NCBI GenBank assembly: GCA_947571135.1
Contig: CANOWY010000015.1
Coordinates: 1 to 34,577, forward strand
Direction: 5' to 3'
Source of the DNA: an uncultured Mycoplasmatota bacterium
GTDB taxonomy: Bacteria > Bacillota_I > Bacilli_A > RF39 > UBA660
DNA: 34,577 bases
This document shows, in pieces, positions 6,751-14,476 of this stretch. Under the pieces are notes generated by a model that had not been told where the DNA came from, ran no database searches, and saw only the letters and a program-made list of their open reading frames with translations. A program made the position numbers and the translations under genes. Every line of letters begins with the position of its first letter. The first letter of the stretch is position 1.

Positions 6751-8130
6751 TTATTTTTCTAATTCATTACTATCTTTTGAATAATAACTATTTTGGATAT
6801 AATCTATATCATCATTATCTAAAATATTTTCTTCTAGCATATCATCAATAACTTGTTCGTATATTGTATCTTCCTTTTTAGAACTGAAAAATTTATCTTG
6901 AAAGAAATCACGAATTTTTTGCCATAAATTTTGCCAAGCTTGAATTATTTTTTCTAATCTAGAAATTTCCTGCTCCAATTCTTTGATTTCTTTTCGCTGT
7001 TCGGCAATTTTATCTTGTTTTGAAATATTTTGTTTTTCAAGCGTAGTAATTCTTTTTGATTGTTCTGTAACTTTTAGTTGTAATTCATTTACTTCTTTAT
7101 TGTGAGTTTTCAAATCGTATTCGAAATCTTCCATAAGATTGGTTAAGTCATTTACATTTTTTATATCACTTACATTTTTATCCACATTTTCAATATAATT
7201 ATGGATAACATTTATTTCATCATCATTGATAAGAAAATTGTTTTTAGTAATTTTAGTAGGTTTTAAATTAGAAATAATTTCTTTTACTTCTTTAGATTTT
7301 GAAAGAGTAAGTTCAGTTTGATGATTTACTTTTTCTAACCTTTGCCTATTTCTATCAGCTTGTTTTTTTAGATAATCATATTGTTTACTCATATTTTTAG
7401 ATTCAATATCTTCATTTCTTCCCTCTAGTTTTTCTAATAATTCAATATTAGTTTGATAGATTTTATTAAAAGATTCTTTGCAATATACTCTTATAGTATC
7501 TTGAATTTCACGAAGTGATTCTTTTGTAAATATAGTAGATTTTCCAACTTGTTTTTTCATACCATTTTTATTTCCATCTTTAACGGGAACACCAACAATA
7601 TGCAAATGAGGGCTAGCCTCATCATAATGGACAACAGCATTCGCTACTTTAAAAGAAGGAACAATTTTTTCTAAATCTCTAATTTGTTCTTTAAAAACTT
7701 CAGTCATTTTTCTTTTATAGGTTTCATCTTTATCTTTCCAAAATTCCATATTTCCAAGTTCAATAATAATTTCAACTGCCAAATCATTTTTATCGTTATT
7801 AGAAATGTGAGAGAAATAATCTTCTATCTTTCTATCATTACGAGTTTGTTTTTCGTTGTATTCAAGTCTTGCTTTATCAAATTCTTTCACATATAATTTT
7901 TTTACATCTTCATACAAATTATTTGTGCCATAGATGATTTCAATAAGTTCTATTTTATCATCATATTTTCGTAAATTATGTTTATTTACTTTTGAAAGTT
8001 GTTGAGCATTTTGAATTGCATTATTATTAAAAACTTTATCTGCTACTATACCATTTTTAATAGTTTTTCTTGATTTTTTACTTTTATTTTTATCATTTCC
8101 AATATGAAATGAATAGGCTAATTTTTGTAT
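6751..8130 (-). pseudogene. mobV: MobV-family relaxase (plasmid recombination/mobilisation), start codon lost
   Basis: The relaxase motif HYDEASPHLH (about 7600-7630) is the metal-binding and catalytic signature of MobV enzymes, which nick oriT and lead the strand in conjugal mobilisation. Upstream in the same frame lie residues typical of this subfamily (AYSFHIGNDKNK, NNNAIQNAQQLSKVNKHNLRKYD), so the protein should be about 459 aa. A long coiled coil fills the C-terminal half. The frame is open past 8118 but has no ATG, GTG or TTG before TTG 7917, which would remove the conserved N-terminus. AAGGAG at 8145-8150 has a suitably spaced AUA (8130) or AUU (8133) in frame; the ATG at 8138 abuts the site and its frame ends at TAG 8118. 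Either ATG mutated to ATA, or one A is missing from the A run at 8122-8126. It may be inactive or weakly expressed. Confidence 0.8.
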
Positions 8131-8212
8131 AATATCATCTCCTTAATTTTTACTATTTTGAGGTTTTCTAAATACTCGGAGAGTAGGTAGGAAACCAAGA
8201 CAAAATTTCTAA

Positions 8213-8334
8213 CTCCCTATATGTTTTGACACAAGTATCAAAACATGGGAGCTAAGGTTTAGCACCTTAGAATCCATAAGTCTTATTTCGTAATATTTCA
8301 AAACTTCATAATGAAATAAAACTACATAAGACTT
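8213..8334. other. Candidate origin of transfer (oriT), three hairpins
   Basis: This 325-bp gene-free stretch upstream of the relaxase holds three inverted repeats. The first is ATGTTTTGA / TCAAAACAT with outer CTCCC / GGGAG (8213-8251). The second is CTAAGGT / ACCTTAG with a 5-nt loop (8252-8270). The third is AAGTCTTAT / ATAAGACTT enclosing TATTTC / GAAATA (8278-8334). Stacked hairpins just upstream of a mobV gene are where MobV nick sites are known; the exact nick is not determined. Confidence 0.5.
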
Positions 8335-8445
8335 AGAAAAATTATTCGTAATTCCACAAACTTTGTAAGTAGAATCTCTCACAATTTTTTCTACAAAATG
8401 TACCTCGTTTGTTATTACTTTTTTTGAAAAAAAGTAAACAAAAAA

Positions 8446-8468
8446 CTATGAATCATTACAACTCATAG
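8446..8468 (-). terminator. Intrinsic terminator overlapping the stop of the 8456-8710 gene
   Basis: On the minus strand, CTATGA / TCATAG with an 11-nt loop holding the stop codon, followed by TTTTTT. A second perfect 11-bp palindrome (8415-8437, TTACTTTTTTT and its complement) lies just beyond. Confidence 0.65.
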
Positions 8469-8710
8469 TCATCATTTTTTTCGAAGTTTTCTTCTAAAAA
8501 TAATACTTCATTTGTATCTTCATCATATTTAAAGTATGCTTGGTTTTCTTTTTCATCTATTACTTTAAGTGTATTTTTATCATATAAAAATATTTTAAAT
8601 GAAAATACATTTAAGTTCTTTTTTAAATATTCTAATACTTTAAATTGATTTATGGTTTCTACACAATTTTTAGTTAATTTTTCATTTGTTAATTGTTTCA
8701 TCTTTAACAT
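8456..8710 (-). CDS. Small hypothetical protein downstream of recombinase
   Basis: Protein of 84 aa from ATG 8710; ATGs at 8713 and 8701 are also possible because AAAGGA ends at 8714. It is acidic at the C-terminus (ENFEKNDDYEL), with no recognised domain or membrane segment. It overlaps the 3' end of the 49-aa gene by 29 bp, so translation is probably coupled. Third gene of the recombinase operon, ended by a clear terminator. Function unknown. Confidence 0.6.
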   Translation of the reverse strand: MLKMKQLTNEKLTKNCVETINQFKVLEYLKKNLNVFSFKIFLYDKNTLKVIDEKENQAYFKYDEDTNEVLFLEENFEKNDDYEL

Positions 8711-8831
8711 CATTCCTTTCATTTTCCTTTGTATATTCAAGTAATACTTTCGGAATAAAATCTTTTACTGATTTATCATCTTTAAAATATTCTGATAATT
8801 GTGGTAGTAAAAATTTAAAAAAATAATTCAA
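8682..8831 (-). CDS. Small hypothetical protein (TTG start)
   Basis: Protein of 49 aa. The very strong site GGGGGTGA ends four bases before TTG 8831, so this start is preferred over longer readings into the recombinase gene. The sequence begins MNYFFKFLLPQLSEYF and ends highly charged; the short hydrophobic N-terminal segment is amphipathic rather than a clear membrane helix. It sits 41 bp after the recombinase stop. Function unknown. Confidence 0.55.
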   Translation of the reverse strand: MNYFFKFLLPQLSEYFKDDKSVKDFIPKVLLEYTKENERNDVKDETINK

Positions 8832-8871
8832 TAAATCACCCCCTTTATACCAATAAAAAAAAGATATATTT

Positions 8872-10614
8872 CTATACCTCAATTTGCAATATCGTAAATT
8901 TATTTTTCTCAAATTTTGAATTTTTTTCTTGTGGAATTATTTGAATAATATCATCAGTTTCTAAACTAGTTATATCAAAAGAATCAGCTTGTATTGTTGT
9001 TTCTTTAATGTTGTAAAAATTTCTTAAAGTAGAAACATAATCATTCTTCTCTTGTTCACTTTTATAATTAGAGAGAATAATATCTCTATCTTTCACATTT
9101 ACAATCATATCAAAACAATCATTTCTGAACATATACCCAATATTTTCAATTTCATTTTTGTTAAATAATATATTTGTAATTGTAACATTGTAGTCCTTAT
9201 CAACTTCAATTTCTATTTCATCAATATACTTATTTATTAGAAATTGTTTTTGTTCTAGGCTTAACTTTTGCCATAAATTATTTGTTTTTACATAATCAGC
9301 TTTTGCTTTCATTTTATCAATTTCTTTTAAGTTAAAAATGGTTTCAATGTCTTGTTTGTATTCCATAGATTCTTGTAATTGTTCCAACTCTTCAATTTTA
9401 TTCTTAGCCATTTCAAGTTCCGATTCAATCTCTTTTAATTCACTTGACAAAGTAGTTGGTTCAAGTAGTCCGTCAATAAATGCTTTCTTGATACGATCTG
9501 ATTTTTCTTGTAAATCACTTTCAATTGTTTTATATTTTTTTATTTCATTTTCCGTATCTTGATTAAGAGTAGGTTTAAAAGAGTTATCAACAATAAGGAA
9601 AAAGTCTAACATATCATTTAGAAATTTCATCAAATATTTTTCTATTTTCTTTTCATTGATTCTTGTATTACAATTAGCACATTTGTAATAAGTATGTTTT
9701 GTTTTATCTCTACTTGTACTAGAACTACCACCCATAATTTTATTACATTTAGGACATCTTATTTTTTGCATAAAGATATAAACAATTTTCCTATGAAAGT
9801 TTTTAAGATTCTTTTCCTTTCTTTTTTGTACGCACTCAAAAGTAGTTTTATCAATAATAGCGGGAACAACATCTTCAAATATTTGATTATCGCCATTTGT
9901 TCGTTTACCAAATTCCATGTTGCCAATATAAAGTTGATTAGAAAGTATTTTATCAACAGTAGTAGTTGCCCACTTACGATTTAAAACTTCCTCTTCATTA
10001 AATAACTTGCAAATAGAACAAACGGAAGAGCCATCTAAATATAATTTGAATATTCTTCTTACAACATCAGCTTTCACTTCATCAATAATTAGTTCTTTGC
10101 TATCTTTTTCTTTTGTAAACCCTAGTGGTGGTTTTCCACTTAAATGACCTTTTTTCGCAGCTCCGATAAGTCCAAATTTAGTTCTTTCACTTGTTCTTTC
10201 TATTTCTAGTTGAGCAAGTATTGTAAGCATACGAATAAAAAATTTACCATTAGCGGTTTCGGTATTTATTTCTTCAGCGACACTTTCCAAACTACAATTA
10301 TAATCTTCTAACATAGTACATATTGTCTCTAAATCACGAATAGAACGAGTAAGTCTATCTAACTTATAAACAATTATTTTGTTGATTTTACCATTTTTCA
10401 TATCTTCAATCATTTCTTGAAATTTTGGTCGATTGGTATTTTTCGCCGAAACTCCCTCTTCACGATATACTTTATAAATCTTATAGCCTTTAAATTCACA
10501 TAACTTTTGTAGTCTTTCTTCTTGTTCATCTAAACTATGACCAAACCTAGATTGGTCCTCTGTTGAAACACGAGGATATAAACCACATATTATTTCATTT
10601 TCTTCTTGTTTCAT
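8872..10614 (-). CDS. Large serine recombinase (element integrase/transposase)
   Basis: Protein of 580 aa, a usual length for the family. The N-terminal resolvase catalytic domain (residues about 8-150) has the nucleophile Ser17 in YPRVSTEDQ and the conserved KLDRLTR (Arg87, Arg90). The recombinase domain follows (about 160-280), then a zinc ribbon with Cys287, Cys290, Cys312 and Cys315, and a long coiled coil (about 345-440). All known catalytic parts are present, so it should be active. Such enzymes join attP and attB by double-strand breaks with a phosphoserine link; excision usually needs a directionality factor, perhaps one of the two small genes downstream. It shares an element with the MobV gene, a usual pairing in mobilisable elements. 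The ATG at 10614 follows an AAAGGG site. Confidence 0.93.
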   Translation of the reverse strand: MKQEENEIICGLYPRVSTEDQSRFGHSLDEQEERLQKLCEFKGYKIYKVYREEGVSAKNTNRPKFQEMIEDMKNGKINKIIVYKLDRLTRSIRDLETICTMLEDYNCSLESVAEEINTETANGKFFIRMLTILAQLEIERTSERTKFGLIGAAKKGHLSGKPPLGFTKEKDSKELIIDEVKADVVRRIFKLYLDGSSVCSICKLFNEEEVLNRKWATTTVDKILSNQLYIGNMEFGKRTNGDNQIFEDVVPAIIDKTTFECVQKRKEKNLKNFHRKIVYIFMQKIRCPKCNKIMGGSSSTSRDKTKHTYYKCANCNTRINEKKIEKYLMKFLNDMLDFFLIVDNSFKPTLNQDTENEIKKYKTIESDLQEKSDRIKKAFIDGLLEPTTLSSELKEIESELEMAKNKIEELEQLQESMEYKQDIETIFNLKEIDKMKAKADYVKTNNLWQKLSLEQKQFLINKYIDEIEIEVDKDYNVTITNILFNKNEIENIGYMFRNDCFDMIVNVKDRDIILSNYKSEQEKNDYVSTLRNFYNIKETTIQADSFDITSLETDDIIQIIPQEKNSKFEKNKFTILQIEV

Positions 10615-10652
10615 TTTATCCCTTTCCTTTCTATCTTTTTTGAAACACTAAA

Positions 10653-10681
10653 AAACACAAGAGACAATATCCCTTGTGTTT
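10653..10681. terminator. Intrinsic terminator, stem identical to 3120-3147
   Basis: AAACACAAG / CTTGTGTTT with an 11-nt loop, upstream of the recombinase gene and left of the right-hand iteron array. It probably stops leftward transcription from the 11297 gene before the recombinase. Confidence 0.65.
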
Positions 10682-10758
10682 AAGAACAAATAACTAAAAA
10701 TGGTATTTATTTCTTGATAGAATTATTTCTATCAATAGCAAGTTTAACACTAGACTTA

Positions 10759-10920
10759 GGTAAAGTCGAGGTAAAAAATGGGTAAATTTTGTGTAGAAAA
10801 TGGGAAGAGTATCAACAATTTTGAGATACATTACCACAATATCATTTGCTTCATGCAATGTCAATGCAATAAATATGCAAATTTTGTGCAAAAAAAGTGC
10901 AAAAAAGTATGCAAATTTAG
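10759..10920. repeat. 11-bp iterons in two clusters (right module)
   Basis: Cluster 1 has five units in exact 11-bp register from 10759 to 10813 (GGTAAAGTCGA type). A 40-bp gap follows. Cluster 2 has six units from 10854 to 10920 (TGCAAATTTTG type; the fifth is 12 bp). Cluster 1 is the counterpart of units 1-5 of the left array at 3647. Two clusters of about five 11-bp repeats around a 40-bp gap is the plan of the plasmid R1 parC centromere, but no ParM gene is present, so the function is open. Confidence 0.7.
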
Positions 10921-11003
10921 GTAGAATTTTCATCTATCATATCAAGAATAACTTATAAAAATCTCTCCAATATCTTTCTACTATTTTGCTTTATTATATA
11001 GAA

Positions 11004-11297
11004 TTATCTTCTCTTATTCATCTCATTTAATATAGAAATAAACCTATTTAGAGAGATAATAGTATTAGAGTTAGGAATATAAATTTTATCGTTATTATCG
11101 TATAAATAAGCAATTAAAGTATTAACACTATTATTCACAATAATTTTATGTGGTTCTTTAACACTTAAATTCGTTTTATCAAATTTAATTAAATGTCCAT
11201 CAATAAACTTAATATCAAGACTTCCAAAACTTGCTTTCATTTTTAGTTTGTTTTTAATTTCACAAGGAAACTTTAATTGTTCTATGGTCGTTTTCAT
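11004..11297 (-). CDS. Small conserved protein of mobile element, paralogue of 3809-4084
   Basis: Protein of 97 aa from ATG 11297, with AAAGGAGG upstream; a further ATG reading to 11345 includes this ribosome site and is rejected. The centre, TNLSVKEPHKIIVNN, matches TNLTYVEPHRVIING of the 91-aa protein at 3809-4084, and the ends are similar in pattern. It lacks the Cys pair of its paralogue. As there, the gene reads toward 11-bp iterons and is preceded by a hairpin and the TGGAGCG word. Function unknown; the constant company of the iterons suggests a DNA-linked role. Confidence 0.75.
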   Translation of the reverse strand: MKTTIEQLKFPCEIKNKLKMKASFGSLDIKFIDGHLIKFDKTNLSVKEPHKIIVNNSVNTLIAYLYDNNDKIYIPNSNTIISLNRFISILNEMNKRR

Positions 11298-11372
11298 AAA
11301 TACATATCCCTCCTTTAAAATAATGAAAAAAGCCCATAATATCAAATACTATGAACTTGTTTATAAATAGAA

Positions 11373-11405
11373 AAACTCGCTTTACTATTTCTAGTGTGCG
11401 AGTTT
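11373..11405. terminator. Hairpin at the element boundary
   Basis: Perfect 8-bp stem AAACTCGC / GCGAGTTT with a 17-nt loop, ten bases left of the attachment-site copy. It could insulate the leftward small gene from the integrated replicon. Confidence 0.45.
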
Positions 11406-11414
11406 AAACCTCAA

Positions 11415-11431
11415 TGGAGCGGATGATGGGA
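11415..11431. other. Left attachment site (attL), copy of tRNA-Gly 3' end
   Basis: TGGAGCGGATGATGGGA is identical and in the same orientation as bases 14477-14493, the 3' end of the tRNA-Gly gene including its CCA. The integrase gene ends 13 bp before the tRNA copy, so the two copies bound an integrated element of about 3.06 kb. Confidence 0.85.
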
Positions 11432-11478
11432 TTAATCGCCATTAATATGAATTAATTGTGTAATGAACTAGAATAATA

Positions 11479-11528
11479 AATTCGGTTGGTTGTGGCGCAC
11501 CTACAACAGGGCGCCCACCTAACGAATT
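11479..11528. other. GC-rich hairpin before rep, candidate replication origin structure
   Basis: Outer stem AATTCG / CGAATT, then GGT / ACC and GGCGC / GCGCC with a small bulge and a 12-nt loop (CTACAACAGG within). It stands out as GC-rich in very AT-rich DNA and lies 33 bp before the Rep gene. It could be a double- or single-strand origin, or an RNA that controls rep. Confidence 0.45.
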
Positions 11529-11560
11529 ACTATTAATAATTAAAAGACAATACTATTTTA

Positions 11561-12511
11561 ATGGAAAAACTAGTAGAAAATAGTACTAAAGAGCCTACAA
11601 GGGAAGACGAAGTCTTTCCTATACTTGATAGTAGGCTCATAACTACGACTAAATTACAAAAAACGAAATTAAATGATAGTGAAAAGTCTGTGTTATGCCA
11701 AAATGCTAATTTATTAAATCAATATAATATTAAGATTGTAGACTGTGGCGAATATACCCAAGTATATTATTATCAAAAACCTAAATATAGAAATCGAATA
11801 TCCGATGAAACCGAATTAGAATTAAAAAAACAAAAGTTAGATAATCTCTTTGAAAAAGAGAAAGAACCAAAATTAGAACTTCCGTGGGAACTTGATTTTG
11901 AACCAAAGATAGAAGATAGAAACATAATTAGAAGTAAATTGAGTTGCCAAAGAATTGCTAAAACAAATTCTACTATTTGGGAAACATTTATCACGTTAAC
12001 TATTGCAGAAAATGAATTAGACATAAAAAAAGCCAATAAAAAGTTTAATAATTTTATAACGATAATAAGAAGACATAAAAAAGATTTTAAGTATATTGCT
12101 ATACCCGAGTTTCAAAAAAGAGGTTCTGTACATTATCACTTGTTAACTAACATTAGTATTGATGACGAAAATTTGATTTATTCTCAAGAAGACAATACAA
12201 AGTTCAAACACGTTAAATATTGGAAACATGGTTTTACTAAAGTAGATGTTATGAAAAATGATGTTAAAAAAATTGTTGGTTATATTTCAAAGTATATGAC
12301 TAAAGACATAGATAACCGATTATTTGGACATAGAAGATATTTATATTCTCAAAATTTATCAATACCAAAGACAAGTTATATTGATACTAACGAAAAACTA
12401 GACAATGATTTTTACCAACAAAAAATTCAAGATAAAGAACTAATCTACCAAAATGAGTATATAAACCCATATGATGGTTCACTAGTTACATTTCTTGAAT
12501 TCAAAAACTAA
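11561..12511 (+). CDS. rep: HUH-type rolling-circle replication initiator (Rep)
   Basis: Protein of 316 aa. The three HUH motifs are in order: motif 1 TFITLTI (residues 142-148), metal-binding motif 2 VHYHLL (His191 and His193), and motif 3 VGYISKYMTKD with candidate nucleophile Tyr241 and Lys244 or Tyr245. The first 120 residues are charged and unlike known domains. Such proteins nick one strand at the origin and stay linked to its 5' end while the strand is displaced. The family is shared by small plasmids and by single-stranded phages; no capsid genes occur here, so an integrated plasmid is the simpler reading. The start is an ATG with only a weak upstream purine stretch; a structured GC-rich hairpin lies just before it. 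It is the first gene right of attL. Confidence 0.85.
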   Translation: MEKLVENSTKEPTREDEVFPILDSRLITTTKLQKTKLNDSEKSVLCQNANLLNQYNIKIVDCGEYTQVYYYQKPKYRNRISDETELELKKQKLDNLFEKEKEPKLELPWELDFEPKIEDRNIIRSKLSCQRIAKTNSTIWETFITLTIAENELDIKKANKKFNNFITIIRRHKKDFKYIAIPEFQKRGSVHYHLLTNISIDDENLIYSQEDNTKFKHVKYWKHGFTKVDVMKNDVKKIVGYISKYMTKDIDNRLFGHRRYLYSQNLSIPKTSYIDTNEKLDNDFYQQKIQDKELIYQNEYINPYDGSLVTFLEFKN

Positions 12512-12570
12512 CAATACTATTGTATAACAAGTTTTACAAAATTAAAAGATGTTTTCTTTATGCTTGACAA

Positions 12571-12677
12571 GGCATAAAGCCAAATGTCAATGAAAAAACG
12601 GAATAACGGAACGAGTAGTTCATTTATGATCTACGAGCGAGTATATGCCGGCTTTGTAATTGATGTTTGGCTATGCC
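12571..12677. other. Long stem-loop region, candidate double-strand origin
   Basis: An imperfect stem of about 19 bp pairs 12571-12591 (GGCATAAAGCC...) with 12659-12677 (...GGCTATGCC). The 67-nt loop has its own GTAG / CTAC repeat and the word CTACGAGCG, loosely like the TACTACGAC nick region of pMV158-type plasmids. The gene-free stretch 12512-12847 has no other clear content. Confidence 0.4.
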
Positions 12678-12847
12678 CCATAATGGTGTAATCTTTTTCA
12701 AAAAATGAAACCTGTAAACGAAAGAACATGATAAGAAAAGTTATTTACGAGTAGTAACCTATAACAAACGATTTTTCTTTTTTTGAAGAAGTATGCCTTA
12801 CGGCGAGTGTAAAAAAATCTTTTAAATAAAAGAAAGGAAGTGAAAAT

Positions 12848-12958
12848 ATGTATAAAGAATTTGAAGTTAATGAGCATTTAGTGTATTTGGATAATCTTTT
12901 ACTTGGTATGCAACATTGTATTTTTGACAAAGATGTATTAAAAGCATTAGAAAAATAA
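12848..12958 (+). CDS. 36-aa peptide of the integrated replicon
   Basis: Short ORF with an excellent site (GAAAGGAAGTG) seven or so bases before ATG 12848. The product starts MYKEFEVNEHLVYLD and ends LKALEK; it is soluble, mildly acidic, with one Cys. It has no known motif. The strong ribosome site is the only reason to believe it; it could be a copy-control or leader peptide. Confidence 0.45.
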   Translation: MYKEFEVNEHLVYLDNLLLGMQHCIFDKDVLKALEK

Positions 12959-12968
12959 CAAAAAAGTA

Positions 12969-12998
12969 TTGACAATCATATTATGTACACGATATAAT
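12969..12998 (+). promoter_or_regulatory. Strong sigma-70-type promoter
   Basis: TTGACA at 12969-12974 and TATAAT at 12993-12998, both perfect, 18 bp apart, about 90 bp before the RHH gene. It should drive the RHH gene and probably the integrase. Confidence 0.8.
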
Positions 12999-13086
12999 CA
13001 AAATGTCATTATAAATTAATCACCGTATAAAATGGGAAATGATTAATGATAGAGAGAAAATAAGAAACGAAGAAAGGGTGATTGTA

Positions 13087-13419
13087 ATGACAAAAAATAA
13101 AAGTAATGTTGAAGTGAAGCGAATTAATGCTAATATACCAATCAAATTAGCAAATAGAGTTGAAGAGTACGCAAACGAAAATATGTTAAATCTAACTAGT
13201 GCTTATATTACTTTGTTGAACCAAGCATTAAATCATTTTGAAATGATGAAAGCAATGCCAATGTATTCACAATTATTACAAAATCCTAATTTTGCAAGTG
13301 CTATACAATCTACAAGTAATGTTAACAATGAGGAACTAATAAGAATGAACGATTTTCTTTCAAAATTAACTCCTGAACAAATGAGCAAAATGATTGATAA
13401 TATTGAAAATAAGGATTAA
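13087..13419 (+). CDS. Ribbon-helix-helix DNA-binding protein
   Basis: Protein of 110 aa from ATG 13087, which follows AAAGGGTGA. Residues 7-50 (VEVKRINANIPIKLANRVEEY, then two helices ending LLNQALNHF) have the short beta strand and two helices of a MetJ/Arc-type ribbon-helix-helix domain. The rest is helical with Met and Gln and ends LTPEQMSKMIDNIENKD. Such proteins act as dimers on short direct or inverted repeats and in small replicons control copy number or partition. It lies directly downstream of a perfect promoter and 70 bp before the integrase. It is a candidate repressor of rep or integrase; its operator is not identified. Confidence 0.8.
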   Translation: MTKNKSNVEVKRINANIPIKLANRVEEYANENMLNLTSAYITLLNQALNHFEMMKAMPMYSQLLQNPNFASAIQSTSNVNNEELIRMNDFLSKLTPEQMSKMIDNIENKD

Positions 13420-13489
13420 CTTTGCTTTAGCAAGTAGTCTTTTTTAAAACTACAAAAAAATAATAAATGAAAGGATGGTGAATTTTAAA

Positions 13490-14464
13490 TTGTCTTCTAA
13501 ACATCTTTTTCTTGATGTTTACAATGACTATTTACTTTATGCGAAGAAAAAGCAAAAAAATCAAAGTTTCACTGGTATGAAATATAAATTTGATAAACAT
13601 ATTTTGCCTTTTTTTGAGAGTATGTATTTAGAAGATATTACAAGTAAAACAATAATTGAGTGGGAAGATTATATTTTGTCTAAAAATTTTTCTAATAATC
13701 AAAATAAAAATCTTTATTATGTTCTAAGTGGTTTTTTAGAATATTGTCGTATTTTTTATGATTTTGATAAAAAAATTATAAGCAATATAGGTTGTTTTAA
13801 AAAGAAGTATGAAGAAGATAATCACGATTTTTATAACTTAGAAGAGTTCAAACGATTTATAAAATGTGTTGATGATGAAATATATAAACAATTTTTTAAC
13901 TTAATGTTTTTTACAGGTGTACGACCTGGTGAGGCTATGGCGCTTAAATTTAAAGATTTAAACAATGGTTATATAAATATATCTAAAACTATGAATAGCC
14001 ACGGAAAACGTGATTTAGGCACTCCTAAGACATTTTCTTCTAATAGAAGTATAAAAATAGATAAAGTCCTAGAACGTGATTTATTGGCTTTAAAAAAGAT
14101 ATATGAAAAGAAATATACCTTTAATTGTGATTTGTTTATCTTTGGTGGAATAAAACCTCTTGCACCTAGTACAATTAACCGAAGAAAGTTAAAGGCTTGT
14201 GAAAAGGCTAATATTCGCCCAATTACGTTACATCAATTTAGACATAGTCACGCAACTTTATTATTGCAAAAAGGCATTATGATTAACGAAGTATCTAAAA
14301 GATTAGGACATAGTAAAACAAGTACAACTCTTGATGTATATAGTCATACTGATTTAACGCAAGAAAAAAGAGTGATAAACACTCTTAATTCATTAAGATT
14401 TAATTTTTTCACTGGTATGAAATATAAATTTAAATCTATATTAAAACGATTAAAATCGCTCTAA
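13490..14464 (+). CDS. int: Tyrosine recombinase / phage-type integrase
   Basis: The core-binding domain comes first (about 50-110 counted from ATG 13475), then the catalytic domain with Arg150 (GVRPGEA), His253 and Arg256 (HQFRHSHA), His279 (LGHS) and the nucleophile Tyr289 (DVYSH). All key residues are present. TTG 13490 is chosen because AAAGGATGGTGA lies at good distance; ATG 13475 lies inside that site and would add five residues. The gene ends 13 bp from the tRNA-Gly gene whose 3' end is duplicated at 11415, so this enzyme integrates the element at that tRNA. Oddly, the last 20 residues (FFTGMKYKF...) repeat an N-terminal stretch (SFTGMKYKF) because of a 25-bp in-frame direct repeat. 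Confidence 0.93.
   Translation: MSSKHLFLDVYNDYLLYAKKKQKNQSFTGMKYKFDKHILPFFESMYLEDITSKTIIEWEDYILSKNFSNNQNKNLYYVLSGFLEYCRIFYDFDKKIISNIGCFKKKYEEDNHDFYNLEEFKRFIKCVDDEIYKQFFNLMFFTGVRPGEAMALKFKDLNNGYINISKTMNSHGKRDLGTPKTFSSNRSIKIDKVLERDLLALKKIYEKKYTFNCDLFIFGGIKPLAPSTINRRKLKACEKANIRPITLHQFRHSHATLLLQKGIMINEVSKRLGHSKTSTTLDVYSHTDLTQEKRVINTLNSLRFNFFTGMKYKFKSILKRLKSL
13567..13591 (+). repeat. 25-bp direct repeat, copy 1 (inside integrase gene)
   Basis: Identical to 14407-14431, 840 bp apart and in the same reading frame. It starts TTTCACTGGTATG and ends AAATTT. Encodes FTGMKYKF in the N-terminal part of the integrase. Confidence 0.85.
14407..14431 (+). repeat. 25-bp direct repeat, copy 2 (integrase 3' end)
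   Basis: Second copy of 13567-13591, 46 bp left of the tRNA-side attachment core. It may be an arm site for integrase binding or the scar of a gene conversion that replaced the end of the integrase gene. Confidence 0.85.
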
Positions 14465-14476
14465 TAACAAAAAAAT

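Noticed and set aside
6721-6765. Terminator between the XRE gene and the relaxase gene
   Set aside because: Only a 4-bp CTTC / GAAG stem before a T run; too weak to list as a feature.
10694-10933. Leftward 79-aa ORF rich in Phe and Leu
   Set aside because: It lies wholly over the 11-bp iterons and terminator region; its composition reflects the T-rich complement of the repeats and no ribosome site is seen.
11561-14464. Integrated single-stranded phage (inovirus or microvirus)
   Set aside because: The Rep is of a type shared with such phages, but no coat, pilot or assembly gene is present, so an integrated plasmid is simpler.
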